Below are positions 1 through 8,434 of a stretch of DNA of 64,000 nt, piece by piece. The translations under genes were made by a program, and so were the position numbers. Below the pieces are notes generated by a model that searched no databases, was not told the DNA's origin, and was given only the letters and a program-made list of their open reading frames with translations. Position 1 is the stretch's first letter. Each line of letters starts with the position of its first letter. This DNA comes from Ramlibacter henchirensis (GTDB taxonomy: Bacteria; Pseudomonadota; Gammaproteobacteria; Burkholderiales; Burkholderiaceae_C), in contig NZ_SMLM01000002.1 in the NCBI RefSeq assembly GCF_004682015.1, positions 806,001 to 870,000 on the forward strand, given 5' to 3'.

Positions 1-209
1 TTGTGCGATATCAGCCCGGGAATCCGGAAACCGTTGCGACCGTTCAGCCCGGTCGGAAGACTTGAATTCGCTTCTCGGCGGGAGCGGACTGCCGCGCAGG
101 TGAGAGTGACCAGCCTCCAGCAGGCAATCATCCGCGACGTCCCAATCGGGATCGCGGCGACGGACCTCAGCGAGGCAGTGACGAAGGAGTGCCATTCAGG
201 ATCCCGTCC
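1..209. other. No recognised gene
   Basis: This stretch lies downstream of etfA. A minus-strand frame starting with ATG at 195 stays open to the window edge, and a plus-strand frame is also open, but neither shows a ribosome binding site or a recognisable family. In DNA this GC-rich, open frames of this size arise by chance. I see no clear terminator. Confidence 0.3.
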
Positions 210-1142
210 TCATAGCGTCGCAATCAACTCCGGCACGGCATTGAACAGGTCAGCCTCCAGTCCGTAGTCCGCCACGCTGAAGATCGGCGCTTCCGGATCC
301 TTGTTGATCGCCACGATCACCTTGGAGTCCTTCATGCCGGCCAGGTGCTGGATCGCGCCGCTGATGCCGCACGCGATGTACAACTGCGGGGCGACGATCT
401 TGCCGGTTTGCCCGACCTGCAGGTCGTTGGGCGCATAGCCCACGTCGACCGCGGCGCGCGAAGCACCGACGGCCGCACCCAGCTTGTCGGCGAGCGGCTC
501 CAGCACTTCGTGGAACTTCTCATTCGAGCCGAGTGCGCGGCCCCCCGAGACGACGATCTTGGCGGCGGTGAGTTCCGGACGGTCGCTCTTCGCGATCTCC
601 TGGCCGACGAATTTGCTCTTGCCCGCGTCGGCCGCACCGGGCACGTTCTCCACGGGCGCGCTGCCGCCGGAGCTCGGGGCCGGGTCGAAGGCGGTCGTGC
701 GCACGGTGAGCACCTTCACGCTGTCGGCGCTCTGCACGGTGGCGATCGCGTTGCCGGCATAGATCGGACGCTCGAAGGTGTCGGGGCTGTCGACCTTGGT
801 GATGTCGCTGATCTGCGCGACGTCCAGCTTGGCGGCCACGCGCGGCGCGATGTTCTTGCCCGACGCGGTGGCGGGAAACAGGATGTGGCTGTAGCTCGAG
901 GCGATCGCCAGCACTTGGGCGGCGACGTTCTCCGCCAAGCCGTGCTCGAACTGTGCGCCGTCGACGTGGATCACCTTGGCCACGCCGGCGATCTGCGCGG
1001 CGGCTTCGGCGGCCTTGACGGCGCCCGAGCCGGAGACCAGCACGTGGACGTCGCCACCGCACTTGGCAGCGGCGGTGACGGTGTTGAAGGTCGCGCCCTT
1101 GATGGATGCGTTGTCGTGTTCTGCGATGACGAGGGAGGTCAT
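210..1142 (-). CDS. etfA: Electron transfer flavoprotein alpha subunit
   Basis: Alpha subunit of the soluble ETF heterodimer, which takes electrons from acyl-CoA dehydrogenases and passes them to ETF:ubiquinone oxidoreductase. The 310-residue length is normal for the family. The C-terminal FAD domain shows SGGR (199-202), GQTG (244-247) and GISGAIQH (259-266), followed by the usual [10 protein letters not shown] stretch near 280. The N-terminal half has the alpha/beta fold pattern that pairs with EtfB. The start codon follows the etfB stop with no gap, so the two are translationally linked. The six acyl-CoA dehydrogenases in this window would need such an electron acceptor; that link is inference. 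Confidence 0.97.
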   Translation of the reverse strand: MTSLVIAEHDNASIKGATFNTVTAAAKCGGDVHVLVSGSGAVKAAEAAAQIAGVAKVIHVDGAQFEHGLAENVAAQVLAIASSYSHILFPATASGKNIAPRVAAKLDVAQISDITKVDSPDTFERPIYAGNAIATVQSADSVKVLTVRTTAFDPAPSSGGSAPVENVPGAADAGKSKFVGQEIAKSDRPELTAAKIVVSGGRALGSNEKFHEVLEPLADKLGAAVGASRAAVDVGYAPNDLQVGQTGKIVAPQLYIACGISGAIQHLAGMKDSKVIVAINKDPEAPIFSVADYGLEADLFNAVPELIATL

Positions 1143-1892
1143 TTAGATCACCTTCGCTTCCATCTTCAACTTTTGCACTAGCGTCGCGACGTCCGGCACC
1201 TTCTGGCCCGCGCCGCGCTTGGCGGGCTCGGCGACCTTGAGCGTCTTCAGGCGCGGCTTGATGTCGACGCCGAGGTCCTCGGGCTTGACAGTGTCGAGCT
1301 GCTTCTTCTTGGCCTTCATGATGTTGGGCAGCGTCACGTAACGCGGCTCGTTCAGGCGCAGGTCCGTGGTGACCACCGCCGGCAACGTGACTTCGAGCGT
1401 CTCCAGCCCGCCGTCGACCTCGCGCGTGATGGTCGCTTTGCCGTCAGCCACTTCGACCTTGGAGGCGAAGGTGGCTTGCGGCAGGTCGGCCAGCGCGGCC
1501 AGCATCTGGCCGGTCTGGTTGGCGTCGTCGTCGATCGCCTGCTTGCCCAGGATCACCAGGCCGGGCTGTTCCTTGTCGACCAGCGCCTTCAGGATCTTGG
1601 CCACCGCGAGCGGCTGCAGCTCTTCATCGGTCTGGACCAGGATCGCCCGGTCGGCGCCAATGGCCATCGCGGTGCGCAGGGTTTCCTGGCACTGCTGGAC
1701 ACCGCAGGACACGGCGATGACCTCGGTGGCCACGCCCTTCTCCTTGAGCCGCACGGCTTCCTCGACCGCGATCTCGTCAAACGGGTTCATGCTCATCTTG
1801 ACGTTGGCGATGTCCACACCCGTGTTGTCCGACTTCACTCGGACCTTCACGTTGTAGTCCACCACCCGCTTGACGGGTACCAGGATCTTCAT
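1143..1892 (-). CDS. etfB: Electron transfer flavoprotein beta subunit
   Basis: Beta subunit of ETF, which binds AMP and docks onto dehydrogenases. The 249-residue length is typical. The protein begins [14 protein letters not shown], has [12 protein letters not shown] at 35-46 and the nucleotide-site region [15 protein letters not shown] at 116-130. It is the first half of an etfBA pair, the usual order. Upstream, 1907-1940 carries ATTGGA and CGTCCAAT boxes that recur in the ech/acyl-CoA dehydrogenase promoter at 5280-5348. This suggests control by the adjacent LysR protein. The gene lies 57 bases after the lysR stop on the same strand, so it may also be read through from ech. Confidence 0.97.
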   Translation of the reverse strand: MKILVPVKRVVDYNVKVRVKSDNTGVDIANVKMSMNPFDEIAVEEAVRLKEKGVATEVIAVSCGVQQCQETLRTAMAIGADRAILVQTDEELQPLAVAKILKALVDKEQPGLVILGKQAIDDDANQTGQMLAALADLPQATFASKVEVADGKATITREVDGGLETLEVTLPAVVTTDLRLNEPRYVTLPNIMKAKKKQLDTVKPEDLGVDIKPRLKTLKVAEPAKRGAGQKVPDVATLVQKLKMEAKVI

Positions 1893-1906
1893 GGCATTGA
1901 AAGATA

Positions 1907-1940
1907 CGGATTGGAGCGCCTACCGTCCAATACCGATTCG
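1907..1940. promoter_or_regulatory. LysR-type box upstream of etfBA
   Basis: Inverted repeat ATTGGA (1910-1915) and TCCAAT (1926-1931). The right half, CGTCCAATACCGATTCG (1924-1940), matches 15 of 17 bases of the box at 5280-5296. Sitting just upstream of etfB and next to a lysR gene, it is a plausible operator. This is inference from repetition and position. Confidence 0.5.
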
Positions 1941-1948
1941 CCGATGCC

Positions 1949-2860
1949 CTATCTGCTTCCGCTATGGGGCGAGGCAGAACTGACCATGTCGATGAAGCGT
2001 TGCGCGGCGGGGCTTTCACTGCCCCTGTGCCAAGCCAGCGCCAGGGTCGTTTCAGTGCCATGCCCTGCGCCGTCCCCCTCGAGGTCACAGTACACAACGT
2101 GGGGGGCGCGCTGCCCACGCACCACTTCGGGAACCAGCGCCACGCCCAACCCGCTTTCCACCAGCCCCAGCATCGTGGGAACCTGGGTCGCCAGCTGCCT
2201 CACCTCGGGCACAAACCCCGCCGCCTCGCAAGCTGCCATGGCCGATGCGTGCAGCCCTGTCGCTTCCTCGGCCGAATACATCACGAACGCCTCGCCAGCC
2301 AGGCGGGCCAAGCTGATGGACGTGGAAGCTGCGAGAGGGTGCGCCGCAGGCAAGGCGACCACGAAGCGGTCCCGTTGAAGCGTGTGAAGCGTCGCGGCGT
2401 GGGACTGGAGAAGTGGCGTACGCACGATGCCGATGTCCAGCGCCTCCTCGTGCAACATCGCCATGATGCGAACCGACGTGGACTCCGTCAGCACCAGTTC
2501 CACTCCAGGGTACTGGCTGCGGAAGTTCTGGACGAGGCTGGGGATCAGGCGGTAGATCGCCGACCCCACGAAGCCGATGCGCAGTCGACCTCCCGTGCCG
2601 GCAGCGGAATCTCGCGCCGTCCGCAGCAGCTGCTCACCGTGGTAGAGCAGACGCCGCGCTTCCACGAGCGCGGCTTTGCCGCTGGGGGTGAGCAGGACGC
2701 CCGTGGGTGTGCGCTCGAACAGCCGGGTACCGAGTTCGCTCTCCAGCTTCTGGATCGAGACGGACAGTGCCGGCTGGGCAATGTGCAACCGCTCGGCCGC
2801 CCTACTGAAGTTGAGCGTCTCGGCAAGCACATTGAAGTGGCGGACGCGACGCAGGTCCAT
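1949..2860 (-). CDS. LysR-family transcriptional regulator
   Basis: DNA-binding regulator of 303 residues, the usual LysR length. The winged helix-turn-helix is at about 1-62 (FSRAAERLHIAQPALSVSIQKLE), followed by the linker helix and a periplasmic-binding-protein-like effector domain beginning near LRIGFVGSAIY (about 94). It sits between the thiolase/small ORF and etfBA on the same strand. The repeated CGTCCAATA boxes before etfB and between ech and the acyl-CoA dehydrogenase pair suggest it controls those beta-oxidation genes, probably in response to an acyl-CoA or acid; the effector is unknown. Confidence 0.93.
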   Translation of the reverse strand: MDLRRVRHFNVLAETLNFSRAAERLHIAQPALSVSIQKLESELGTRLFERTPTGVLLTPSGKAALVEARRLLYHGEQLLRTARDSAAGTGGRLRIGFVGSAIYRLIPSLVQNFRSQYPGVELVLTESTSVRIMAMLHEEALDIGIVRTPLLQSHAATLHTLQRDRFVVALPAAHPLAASTSISLARLAGEAFVMYSAEEATGLHASAMAACEAAGFVPEVRQLATQVPTMLGLVESGLGVALVPEVVRGQRAPHVVYCDLEGDGAGHGTETTLALAWHRGSESPAAQRFIDMVSSASPHSGSR

Positions 2861-2871
2861 GGGCGGGGGTC

Positions 2872-3183
2872 TCAGCGATCAAGAATACCTGATCGCTCCG
2901 CTGGGGAGCTGCTGCAGCAGCTGATGGCAGTCGCTCCCCAGCGATCGCGAAGGAATTGTGCGAACTCGCGCGCTTCTTCGTGCATCCGCCGCAACTCGCG
3001 CGGAGCAATACTGCCCAGGTGCAGGGAACAAGCCGATCTCAGATCGCTGGGTATGTCCATCTGGCAAGCGTCCATCATAAGCAGGCGCTGGCAAGCCATC
3101 TGGTACTCACCGCGTGCCAGGCTGCATTCCACCAGCCTCAGCAGGGTGCTTCTGGGCGCCCGCCGCGTCTCGCAAGTCGCCAC
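2872..3183 (-). CDS. Small hypothetical protein between thiolase and lysR
   Basis: A 103-residue frame that starts 10 bases after the thiolase stop and ends 11 bases before the lysR start, so it fills the gap between two real genes on the same strand. I do not recognise the protein. It is Arg- and Cys-rich, with a helical stretch in its middle (RRMHEEAREFAQFLRDRW). No signal peptide or membrane segment is evident. The tight spacing favours a real gene; chance openness in GC-rich DNA is the alternative. Confidence 0.4.
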   Translation of the reverse strand: MATCETRRAPRSTLLRLVECSLARGEYQMACQRLLMMDACQMDIPSDLRSACSLHLGSIAPRELRRMHEEAREFAQFLRDRWGATAISCCSSSPAERSGILDR

Positions 3184-3193
3184 GCCTGTCCCT

Positions 3194-4378
3194 TCAGACG
3201 CGTTCGAACACCGCAGCGATCCCTTGCCCGCCGCCGATGCACATGGTCACCAAGGCGTAGCGCCCTCCGATTCTCTGCAGTTCGTGGATCGCCTTCGTGG
3301 CGATGATCGCCCCTGTTGCACCCACGGGATGTCCGAGCGAGATACCCGAACCATTCGGGTTCACCTTGCCCGGGTCCAGCTCCAGCAATCGGGTGACAGC
3401 GCAGGCCTGCGCGGCGAACGCCTCGTTCGACTCGATGACGTCCATTCTGGATGCGTTGAGCCCTGCGCGTTGAAGAGCCAGGCGCGACGCCGGAACCGGG
3501 CCGAGGCCCATCACGCGTGGATCAACACCGGCGTGCGCATAACTCACCAGCCGGGCCAGCGGCTTCAGCCCGCGCGCGCGCACCGCGTCTGCGCTCGCCA
3601 GAACCAATGCCCCGGCTCCATCATTGATGCCGGACGCATTGCCCGCGGTCACCGAACCATCCTTCTGGAAAGCCGGTTTCATCTTGGCAAGCTGCTCGAT
3701 TGATGTATCGGCGCGCACGTGCTCGTCGGTTTCGAACAGGGTCGTTCCCTTGCGGCTGACAACTTCGACCGGCACGAGTTGTGATGAGAAACGCCGTTCC
3801 GCGATCGCCCTCGCAGCGCGGCGGTGACTATCCACCGCCAGCCTGTCCTGCTCTTCGCGCGTCACGCCTTCCTGGCGCGCCACATTCTCGGCCGTCATGC
3901 CCATGTGGATGCGGTGGAAGGGATCGCTGAGAACACCGAGCGTGTAGTCGACCGCCTGCACGTCCCCCATGCGCGCGCCCCAACGCGCTTCGGGCATGAG
4001 ATACGGCCCACGGCTCATGGACTCCGCACCTCCTGCAACCGCGAACTCGGCATCGCCCAGGAGGAGGGACTGCGCGGCGGAAATGACGGCCTGCAGGCCG
4101 GAGCCGCAGAGGCGATTGACGTTCATGGCCGGCGTCTCCTGTGGGATGCCCGCCTCGATGGCTGCGACGCGTGAGAGGTAGGCGTCACGTGGCTCGGTCG
4201 GAATGACATTGCCCATCACCACTTGGCCGATGTCGGAGGCCTGCGCGCCGCTCCGCTCCACCGCGCTCCGCACCACGGTCGTCGCCAGCTTCGACAGCGG
4301 TACCTCCTTGAGGCCGCCACCGAAGGTTCCTATCGGGGTGCGGACCGCAGAGAGGACAAAGACTTCACGGGTATTCAT
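3194..4378 (-). CDS. Thiolase (acetyl-CoA acyltransferase)
   Basis: Thiolytic enzyme that cleaves 3-ketoacyl-CoA to acetyl-CoA and a shortened acyl-CoA, or runs the reverse. The 394-residue length is normal. The nucleophilic Cys is at 91 (NRLCGSG), the NEAF motif lies in the C-terminal half, the His is in GHPVGATGA, and the second Cys is in CIGGGQG near the C-terminus. All catalytic residues of the degradative/biosynthetic family are therefore present. It follows an enoyl-CoA hydratase gene on the same strand, which with etfBA and the divergent acyl-CoA dehydrogenases gives most of a beta-oxidation set. The overall sequence resembles BktB-type thiolases; chain length preference cannot be read. 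Confidence 0.94.
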   Translation of the reverse strand: MNTREVFVLSAVRTPIGTFGGGLKEVPLSKLATTVVRSAVERSGAQASDIGQVVMGNVIPTEPRDAYLSRVAAIEAGIPQETPAMNVNRLCGSGLQAVISAAQSLLLGDAEFAVAGGAESMSRGPYLMPEARWGARMGDVQAVDYTLGVLSDPFHRIHMGMTAENVARQEGVTREEQDRLAVDSHRRAARAIAERRFSSQLVPVEVVSRKGTTLFETDEHVRADTSIEQLAKMKPAFQKDGSVTAGNASGINDGAGALVLASADAVRARGLKPLARLVSYAHAGVDPRVMGLGPVPASRLALQRAGLNASRMDVIESNEAFAAQACAVTRLLELDPGKVNPNGSGISLGHPVGATGAIIATKAIHELQRIGGRYALVTMCIGGGQGIAAVFERV

Positions 4379-4440
4379 TCCTATTGCACCTTCTTGTTGA
4401 CTGAAATCATGGCGCTGGCGCAGCCGTCGCCAAGCAAGCC

Positions 4441-5235
4441 TCAGCTGCCGAATTGCGGTTTCCTTTTCTCCAGGAAAGCATTCACCGCCTCCATGTGATC
4501 AGGCGTCTTGTGCGAGACGGCCTGAAACACTGATGAGAGCTCCAGCACGGTGTCCAGCCGCGAATGCATGCCCTCCCGGATCAGGCGCTTGGTCAGGCGC
4601 AGCGCGTGGGCGGCGTTGGCCGTGATGCGTCCGGCCAGCTCACGGGCGGCATCCATCAGTTCCGCATGCGGCACGACGCGCGAGACCAGGTTCCAGGCCA
4701 GCGCCTGCTGGGCATCGATGGTGTCGCCGGTGAACGCCAGTTCCGAGGCACGCGAAAGGCCGATGATGCGCGGCAGCAGCCAGGCACCGCCATCGCCCGG
4801 AATGATGCCGACCTTGACGAAACTCTCGGCGAACTTCGCCTTGTCGGAAGCGATGCGCAAGTCGCACATGCAGGCCAGGTCGAGCCCCGCCCCGATGGCA
4901 TGGCCGTTCACCGCTGCGATCACCGGCACCTCCAGGTTGAACAGCGCGAGCGGCAGCCGCTGGATGCCGCGCCGGTATTCCTGGCGGATGTCCATCTCGC
5001 TGACGGCGGGGGTGGACTGTCGCTTCATCTCGCGGAGATCGCCGCCCGCGGAGAACGAGGGGCCGTTGGCGGTCAGGATCACGCAGCGCACGCTGTTGTC
5101 GGCGTCGATGCGGTCGATGGCCGCGAGGAATTCAGCGACCGCGGTATTACCGGTGAGCGGATTGCGCTGCTCCGGCTGGTTCATGGTCAGCGTGACCACG
5201 GGGCCCTGCTGCTCGTAGATCAGGAACTCGGACAT
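4441..5235 (-). CDS. Enoyl-CoA hydratase/isomerase (crotonase) family
   Basis: Crotonase-fold protein of 264 residues. The oxyanion-hole segments are present (SFSAGGDL near 60-67 and HAIGAGLDLACMCDL near 112-126). By manual alignment to rat mitochondrial hydratase, the first catalytic Glu is Asp here (in GLDLA) and the second position is Phe (in FAESFVKVG). The protein may therefore be an isomerase or another crotonase activity rather than a standard hydratase. It is first in the minus-strand unit ech-thiolase-small ORF-lysR-etfBA and is divergent from an acyl-CoA dehydrogenase pair across a promoter region carrying inverted LysR-type boxes. Confidence 0.9.
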   Translation of the reverse strand: MSEFLIYEQQGPVVTLTMNQPEQRNPLTGNTAVAEFLAAIDRIDADNSVRCVILTANGPSFSAGGDLREMKRQSTPAVSEMDIRQEYRRGIQRLPLALFNLEVPVIAAVNGHAIGAGLDLACMCDLRIASDKAKFAESFVKVGIIPGDGGAWLLPRIIGLSRASELAFTGDTIDAQQALAWNLVSRVVPHAELMDAARELAGRITANAAHALRLTKRLIREGMHSRLDTVLELSSVFQAVSHKTPDHMEAVNAFLEKRKPQFGS

Positions 5236-5279
5236 GGTTTTCCTCGAAAGATTGTCAGGCTAGCCCCAGCCACGGCGCG

Positions 5280-5348
5280 CGTCCAATATCGAATCGCACG
5301 GACACCATCCGATTTCCATATGGCCGGCCATTCATTCGCTATTGGACG
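5280..5348. promoter_or_regulatory. Inverted repeat in the ech/acyl-CoA dehydrogenase divergent promoter
   Basis: CGTCCAATATCGAAT at 5280-5294 is repeated in inverse at 5334-5348, with 14 of 15 bases matching and 39 bases between the arms. A third copy lies before etfB (1924-1940). The placement between divergent genes next to a lysR-containing operon fits a LysR regulator binding at two spaced sites. Confidence 0.55.
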
Positions 5349-5396
5349 CCCCGGCCAGTCCGCCCTAACCTCCCCGCTTCATCGAACCTCAACGTC

Positions 5397-6554
5397 ATGG
5401 CCGACCTCCTGGACAACCTGCAGCTGGCGTCGCTGCCGCCTCACACAGAAGCCTTTCGCCGCGAAGTGAAGCATTTCCTGGCGCAGGAACTGCCGCCCAC
5501 CCCTGCCGACGTACGCTCCCGCTCCTGGCTGGCCTTCGACGCCGAATTCAGCCGCAAGCTCGGCGCCCGCGGCTGGGTCGGAGTCACGCTGCCGAAGCAG
5601 TACGGCGGCGCCGAGCTCGACGCCTTCAGCCGCTTCGTCCTGGTCGAGGAGCTGCTCGCCGTCGGTGCGCCGGTCGGTGCCCACTGGATCGCCGACCGCC
5701 AGAGCGGGCCGCTGATCCTGAAGTTCGGCTCCGACGCTCAGAAGGCGCGCTACCTGCCGGGCATCTGCCGCGGCGAGATCTTCTTCTGCATCGGCATGAG
5801 CGAGCCGAATTCCGGATCCGACCTGGCCAGCGTGGCGAGTCGGGCGGTGCGCACCGACAAGGGGTGGCGCCTCAACGGTCGCAAGATCTGGACGACCAAC
5901 GGCCACAAGTGCGACTACACGATCGCGCTGGTGCGCACCTCCGGGAGTCCTGCCGATCGCCACGCAGGGCTTTCGCAGTTCGTCGTCGACCTGAAGCTCC
6001 CGGGCGTCACCGTGCGGCCGATCGTGGACCTCACGGGCGATGCACATTTCAGCGAGATGTTCTTCGATGACGTGGAACTCGATCCTGAAGCACTCATCGG
6101 CAACGAGGGCGACGGCTGGAAGCAGGTGAACGCGGAGCTCGCGTTCGAACGCAGCGGCCCGGAGCGCCTGTACTCGAGCATCGTGCTGCTCGACGCTTGG
6201 CTGGGCTGGCTGCGAGAGAGCGCGCGCTTCGAGCAGCAGCTGGAAACCGTCGGCCGGTTTGCCGCGCATCTCGCCACCCTTCGCCAGCTATCCGTCGCGA
6301 TCACCGCCAAGCTGGCCGCAGGCGAAAGCCCCGTGGTCGAAGCCGCCCTGGTGAAGGACCTCGGCACCGAGTTCGAGCAGGCCGTCCCCGCGATCATCGA
6401 GGCGGCCATCGGAGCCGACCCGGCTGACCCGCCCGGCGAGGAGCTGGTGCGGACCCTCGCCTACGTCAGCCACATGGCACCGACCTTCTCGCTGCGAGGG
6501 GGTACCCGCGAGATCCTTCGCGGAATGATCGCGCGCGGCCTGGGCCTGCGCTGA
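5397..6554 (+). CDS. Acyl-CoA dehydrogenase, large subunit type
   Basis: Flavoenzyme that oxidises an acyl-CoA to the 2-enoyl-CoA and reduces ETF. The 385 residues cover the N-terminal helical domain, the middle beta domain with MSEPNSGSDLAS (near 138-149) and RKIWTTNG, and the C-terminal helical domain ending SLRGGTREILRGMIARGLGLR-like. It lacks the RxQFG flavin motif, which is present in the partner encoded 11 bases downstream. This split is typical of alpha2beta2 heteromeric dehydrogenases, as known for steroid-degrading actinobacteria. I infer that the two gene products work together. The ribosome binding site is weak. Confidence 0.92.
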   Translation: MADLLDNLQLASLPPHTEAFRREVKHFLAQELPPTPADVRSRSWLAFDAEFSRKLGARGWVGVTLPKQYGGAELDAFSRFVLVEELLAVGAPVGAHWIADRQSGPLILKFGSDAQKARYLPGICRGEIFFCIGMSEPNSGSDLASVASRAVRTDKGWRLNGRKIWTTNGHKCDYTIALVRTSGSPADRHAGLSQFVVDLKLPGVTVRPIVDLTGDAHFSEMFFDDVELDPEALIGNEGDGWKQVNAELAFERSGPERLYSSIVLLDAWLGWLRESARFEQQLETVGRFAAHLATLRQLSVAITAKLAAGESPVVEAALVKDLGTEFEQAVPAIIEAAIGADPADPPGEELVRTLAYVSHMAPTFSLRGGTREILRGMIARGLGLR

Positions 6555-6565
6555 AGGAGCACCAT

Positions 6566-7564
6566 ATGTTTGCAGAAGCGATCTCTTCGATTCTCGACCA
6601 TCACTGCACACCCGCGGCGGTCCGTGCCATCGAGGGCGGCGCCAGCGCGCAGCCACTGGCCGCCGCGCTGGCCGACGCCGGTTTCCTCGAACTGCTCGCC
6701 TCTGAGGACCACGGCGGCGGCGGGGCGAGCTGGCGGGACTTCTTCGAAGTCGTGCTGCTGTGCGGCGGCTACGCCGTGCCGCTGCCCGTCGCGCAGACCA
6801 TGGCCACCCGGCTGCTCACGGCCGACCCGCAGGGGCTGCCTGCCGGCTTCATCACTTTTGCGCCCGCACTGACGCGCCGCGCCGACGGCTTTTTGCAGGC
6901 GTCGCAGGTGCCATGCGCGGCCACTGCCTCGCACGTGGTAGGCCTGGTGGAGGGCGCGTTGTTGCTCCTGTCGATCCCACAGGCCCATTCCGCGCACAGC
7001 GCCATCCACGGCGGCCTGAGCGCCTCGCTGTGTTGGCCAGGCGATGCCGGGACTGTTTTGCAGGGGGGCACCGCCGCTGCTGCCTTTCCTTACCTTGGCG
7101 CGCTGCTCCATGCGGGCCTGCTCGCCGGGGCCATGAAGCGTTGCTTCGACCTCACGATCGGCTACGCCAACGAGCGCGTGCAGTTCGGCAAACCCATCGG
7201 CAAGTTCCAGGCCGTTCAGCACCAGCTGAGCGTGATGGCGGAACACGTAGCGGCCGCTCGCATGGCCTCGGAGGCCGCCTTCGGCATCGACGCATTGCCG
7301 ACGCTGCCGGCCTGTGCGGTGGCCAAGGCGCGCACCAGCGAGGCCGCGCAGCTCGTCGCCTCCATCGCCCATGCCGTGCACGGCGCGATCGGCGTGACCG
7401 AGGAATACGATCTGCAGCTCTTCACCCGCCGGCTGCACGAGTGGCGCCTGGTGCACGGCTCGGAGGCCCATTGGCACCGGCTACTGGGGCGGCTGGTCCT
7501 CGAGAGCCCGCACCGGCTGTCAGTCGATTTCGTTCGGACCGTTTGGGAAGGTGCGCCCGCCTGA
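6566..7564 (+). CDS. Acyl-CoA dehydrogenase, small partner subunit
   Basis: Short (332-residue) acyl-CoA dehydrogenase-family protein, preceded by AAGGAGC. Its N-terminal and middle domains are compressed and degenerate. The C-terminal domain keeps the flavin-contacting motif VQFGKPIGKFQAVQHQ and VHGAIGVTEEYDLQLFTRR. Lack of a recognisable SEPGxGSD segment and its position directly after a full-length dehydrogenase support a heteromeric partner role. Acting alone as a dehydrogenase is unlikely but not excluded. Confidence 0.9.
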   Translation: MFAEAISSILDHHCTPAAVRAIEGGASAQPLAAALADAGFLELLASEDHGGGGASWRDFFEVVLLCGGYAVPLPVAQTMATRLLTADPQGLPAGFITFAPALTRRADGFLQASQVPCAATASHVVGLVEGALLLLSIPQAHSAHSAIHGGLSASLCWPGDAGTVLQGGTAAAAFPYLGALLHAGLLAGAMKRCFDLTIGYANERVQFGKPIGKFQAVQHQLSVMAEHVAAARMASEAAFGIDALPTLPACAVAKARTSEAAQLVASIAHAVHGAIGVTEEYDLQLFTRRLHEWRLVHGSEAHWHRLLGRLVLESPHRLSVDFVRTVWEGAPA

Positions 7565-7582
7565 CGCAGGCTACGGCCGCAC

Positions 7583-7597
7583 CTCGCCTCTGGCGAG
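7583..7597. terminator. Hairpin between convergent genes
   Basis: CTCGCC-TCT-GGCGAG forms a perfect 6-bp stem in the 40-base gap between the stops of the acyl-CoA dehydrogenase and the nitroreductase. There is no T run, so this is a weak terminator candidate. Confidence 0.3.
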
Positions 7598-7604
7598 CTC
7601 GAGA

Positions 7605-8378
7605 TCAGGCGGCGTCAACCCACGTCGTGAATTCGTCGACAGGCACGCGGGGCGTGCGAAATTCGTTCACGATGGCCGCCTCGTCGGCGAAGCCAAGCGC
7701 CATGCCGCAGACCAGCATCTGGTTCGCCGGCGCGCCAATGTGGGGGAGGACGATCTTGGCGTAGCGGTTCCACGCAGCCTGGGGGCAGGTGTGGAGGTCC
7801 CGGGCCCGTGCGGCGACCATGACGTTCTGGATGAACATGCCGGAGTCGAGGAGGGCGCCGCCTTGCAGCTTGCGGTCGATCGTGAAGAAAAGGCCGACCG
7901 GAGCATCGAAGAACTTGTAGTTGCGCTGCAGCTGCGCATGCATCTTTTCCTTTTCGCCTCGCGCTATCCCAAGCAGAGCGTAGAGGCTCCAGCCGTTTTC
8001 GCGCCTACGCTCGATATAGGGCGAAAACCACTCTTTCGGGTAGTACGCATATTCCTCCTGGTAGGTTGCAGCCAGGTCGGGCGAGTCGCGCATTGCATCG
8101 TGCGCCGCGCACGCTTTCTGCACCAACGAGTCGCGCGCCGCGCCAGCGACGACGTAGACGTGCCATGCCTGCGTGTTAGTGCCGGACGGGGCCCGGCTCG
8201 CAACTGCGAGGATGTCCTTGATCGTCTCGCGCGCTACCGGTTGGCTCGTGAAGGCGCGTATGGACATCCTGCTCGCGATCGCGGCATCAACCGCGCAGGC
8301 GCCCTCTTGCCGGTCTTGCGGATCATGGCATTCCGTCCCTGCCGAAGTGCCCGTGAATGCGCCAGGAGACTGGCTCAA
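7605..8378 (-). CDS. Nitroreductase-family flavoprotein
   Basis: FMN-dependent NAD(P)H oxidoreductase of the nitroreductase fold, up to 257 residues. The FMN phosphate-binding SRMSIRAF motif, RAPSGTNTQAWHVYV and the C-terminal CGMALGF-type segment are present. The true start is uncertain: the TTG at 8378 has GAGG a few bases upstream but adds about 30 residues before the conserved fold. It follows the SDR gene (8435-9214) on the same strand, probably in one transcript under the operator at 9276. A divergent paralogue at 26045-26737 ends the operon begun by the second SDR copy, so the SDR/nitroreductase linkage is repeated. The substrate is unknown. Confidence 0.88.
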   Translation of the reverse strand: MSQSPGAFTGTSAGTECHDPQDRQEGACAVDAAIASRMSIRAFTSQPVARETIKDILAVASRAPSGTNTQAWHVYVVAGAARDSLVQKACAAHDAMRDSPDLAATYQEEYAYYPKEWFSPYIERRRENGWSLYALLGIARGEKEKMHAQLQRNYKFFDAPVGLFFTIDRKLQGGALLDSGMFIQNVMVAARARDLHTCPQAAWNRYAKIVLPHIGAPANQMLVCGMALGFADEAAIVNEFRTPRVPVDEFTTWVDAA

Positions 8379-8434
8379 GAGTTACCTCGGCTGCCTGGGA
8401 ATGGCACCGTCCAACCGGATCGCTTCGCCATCGG

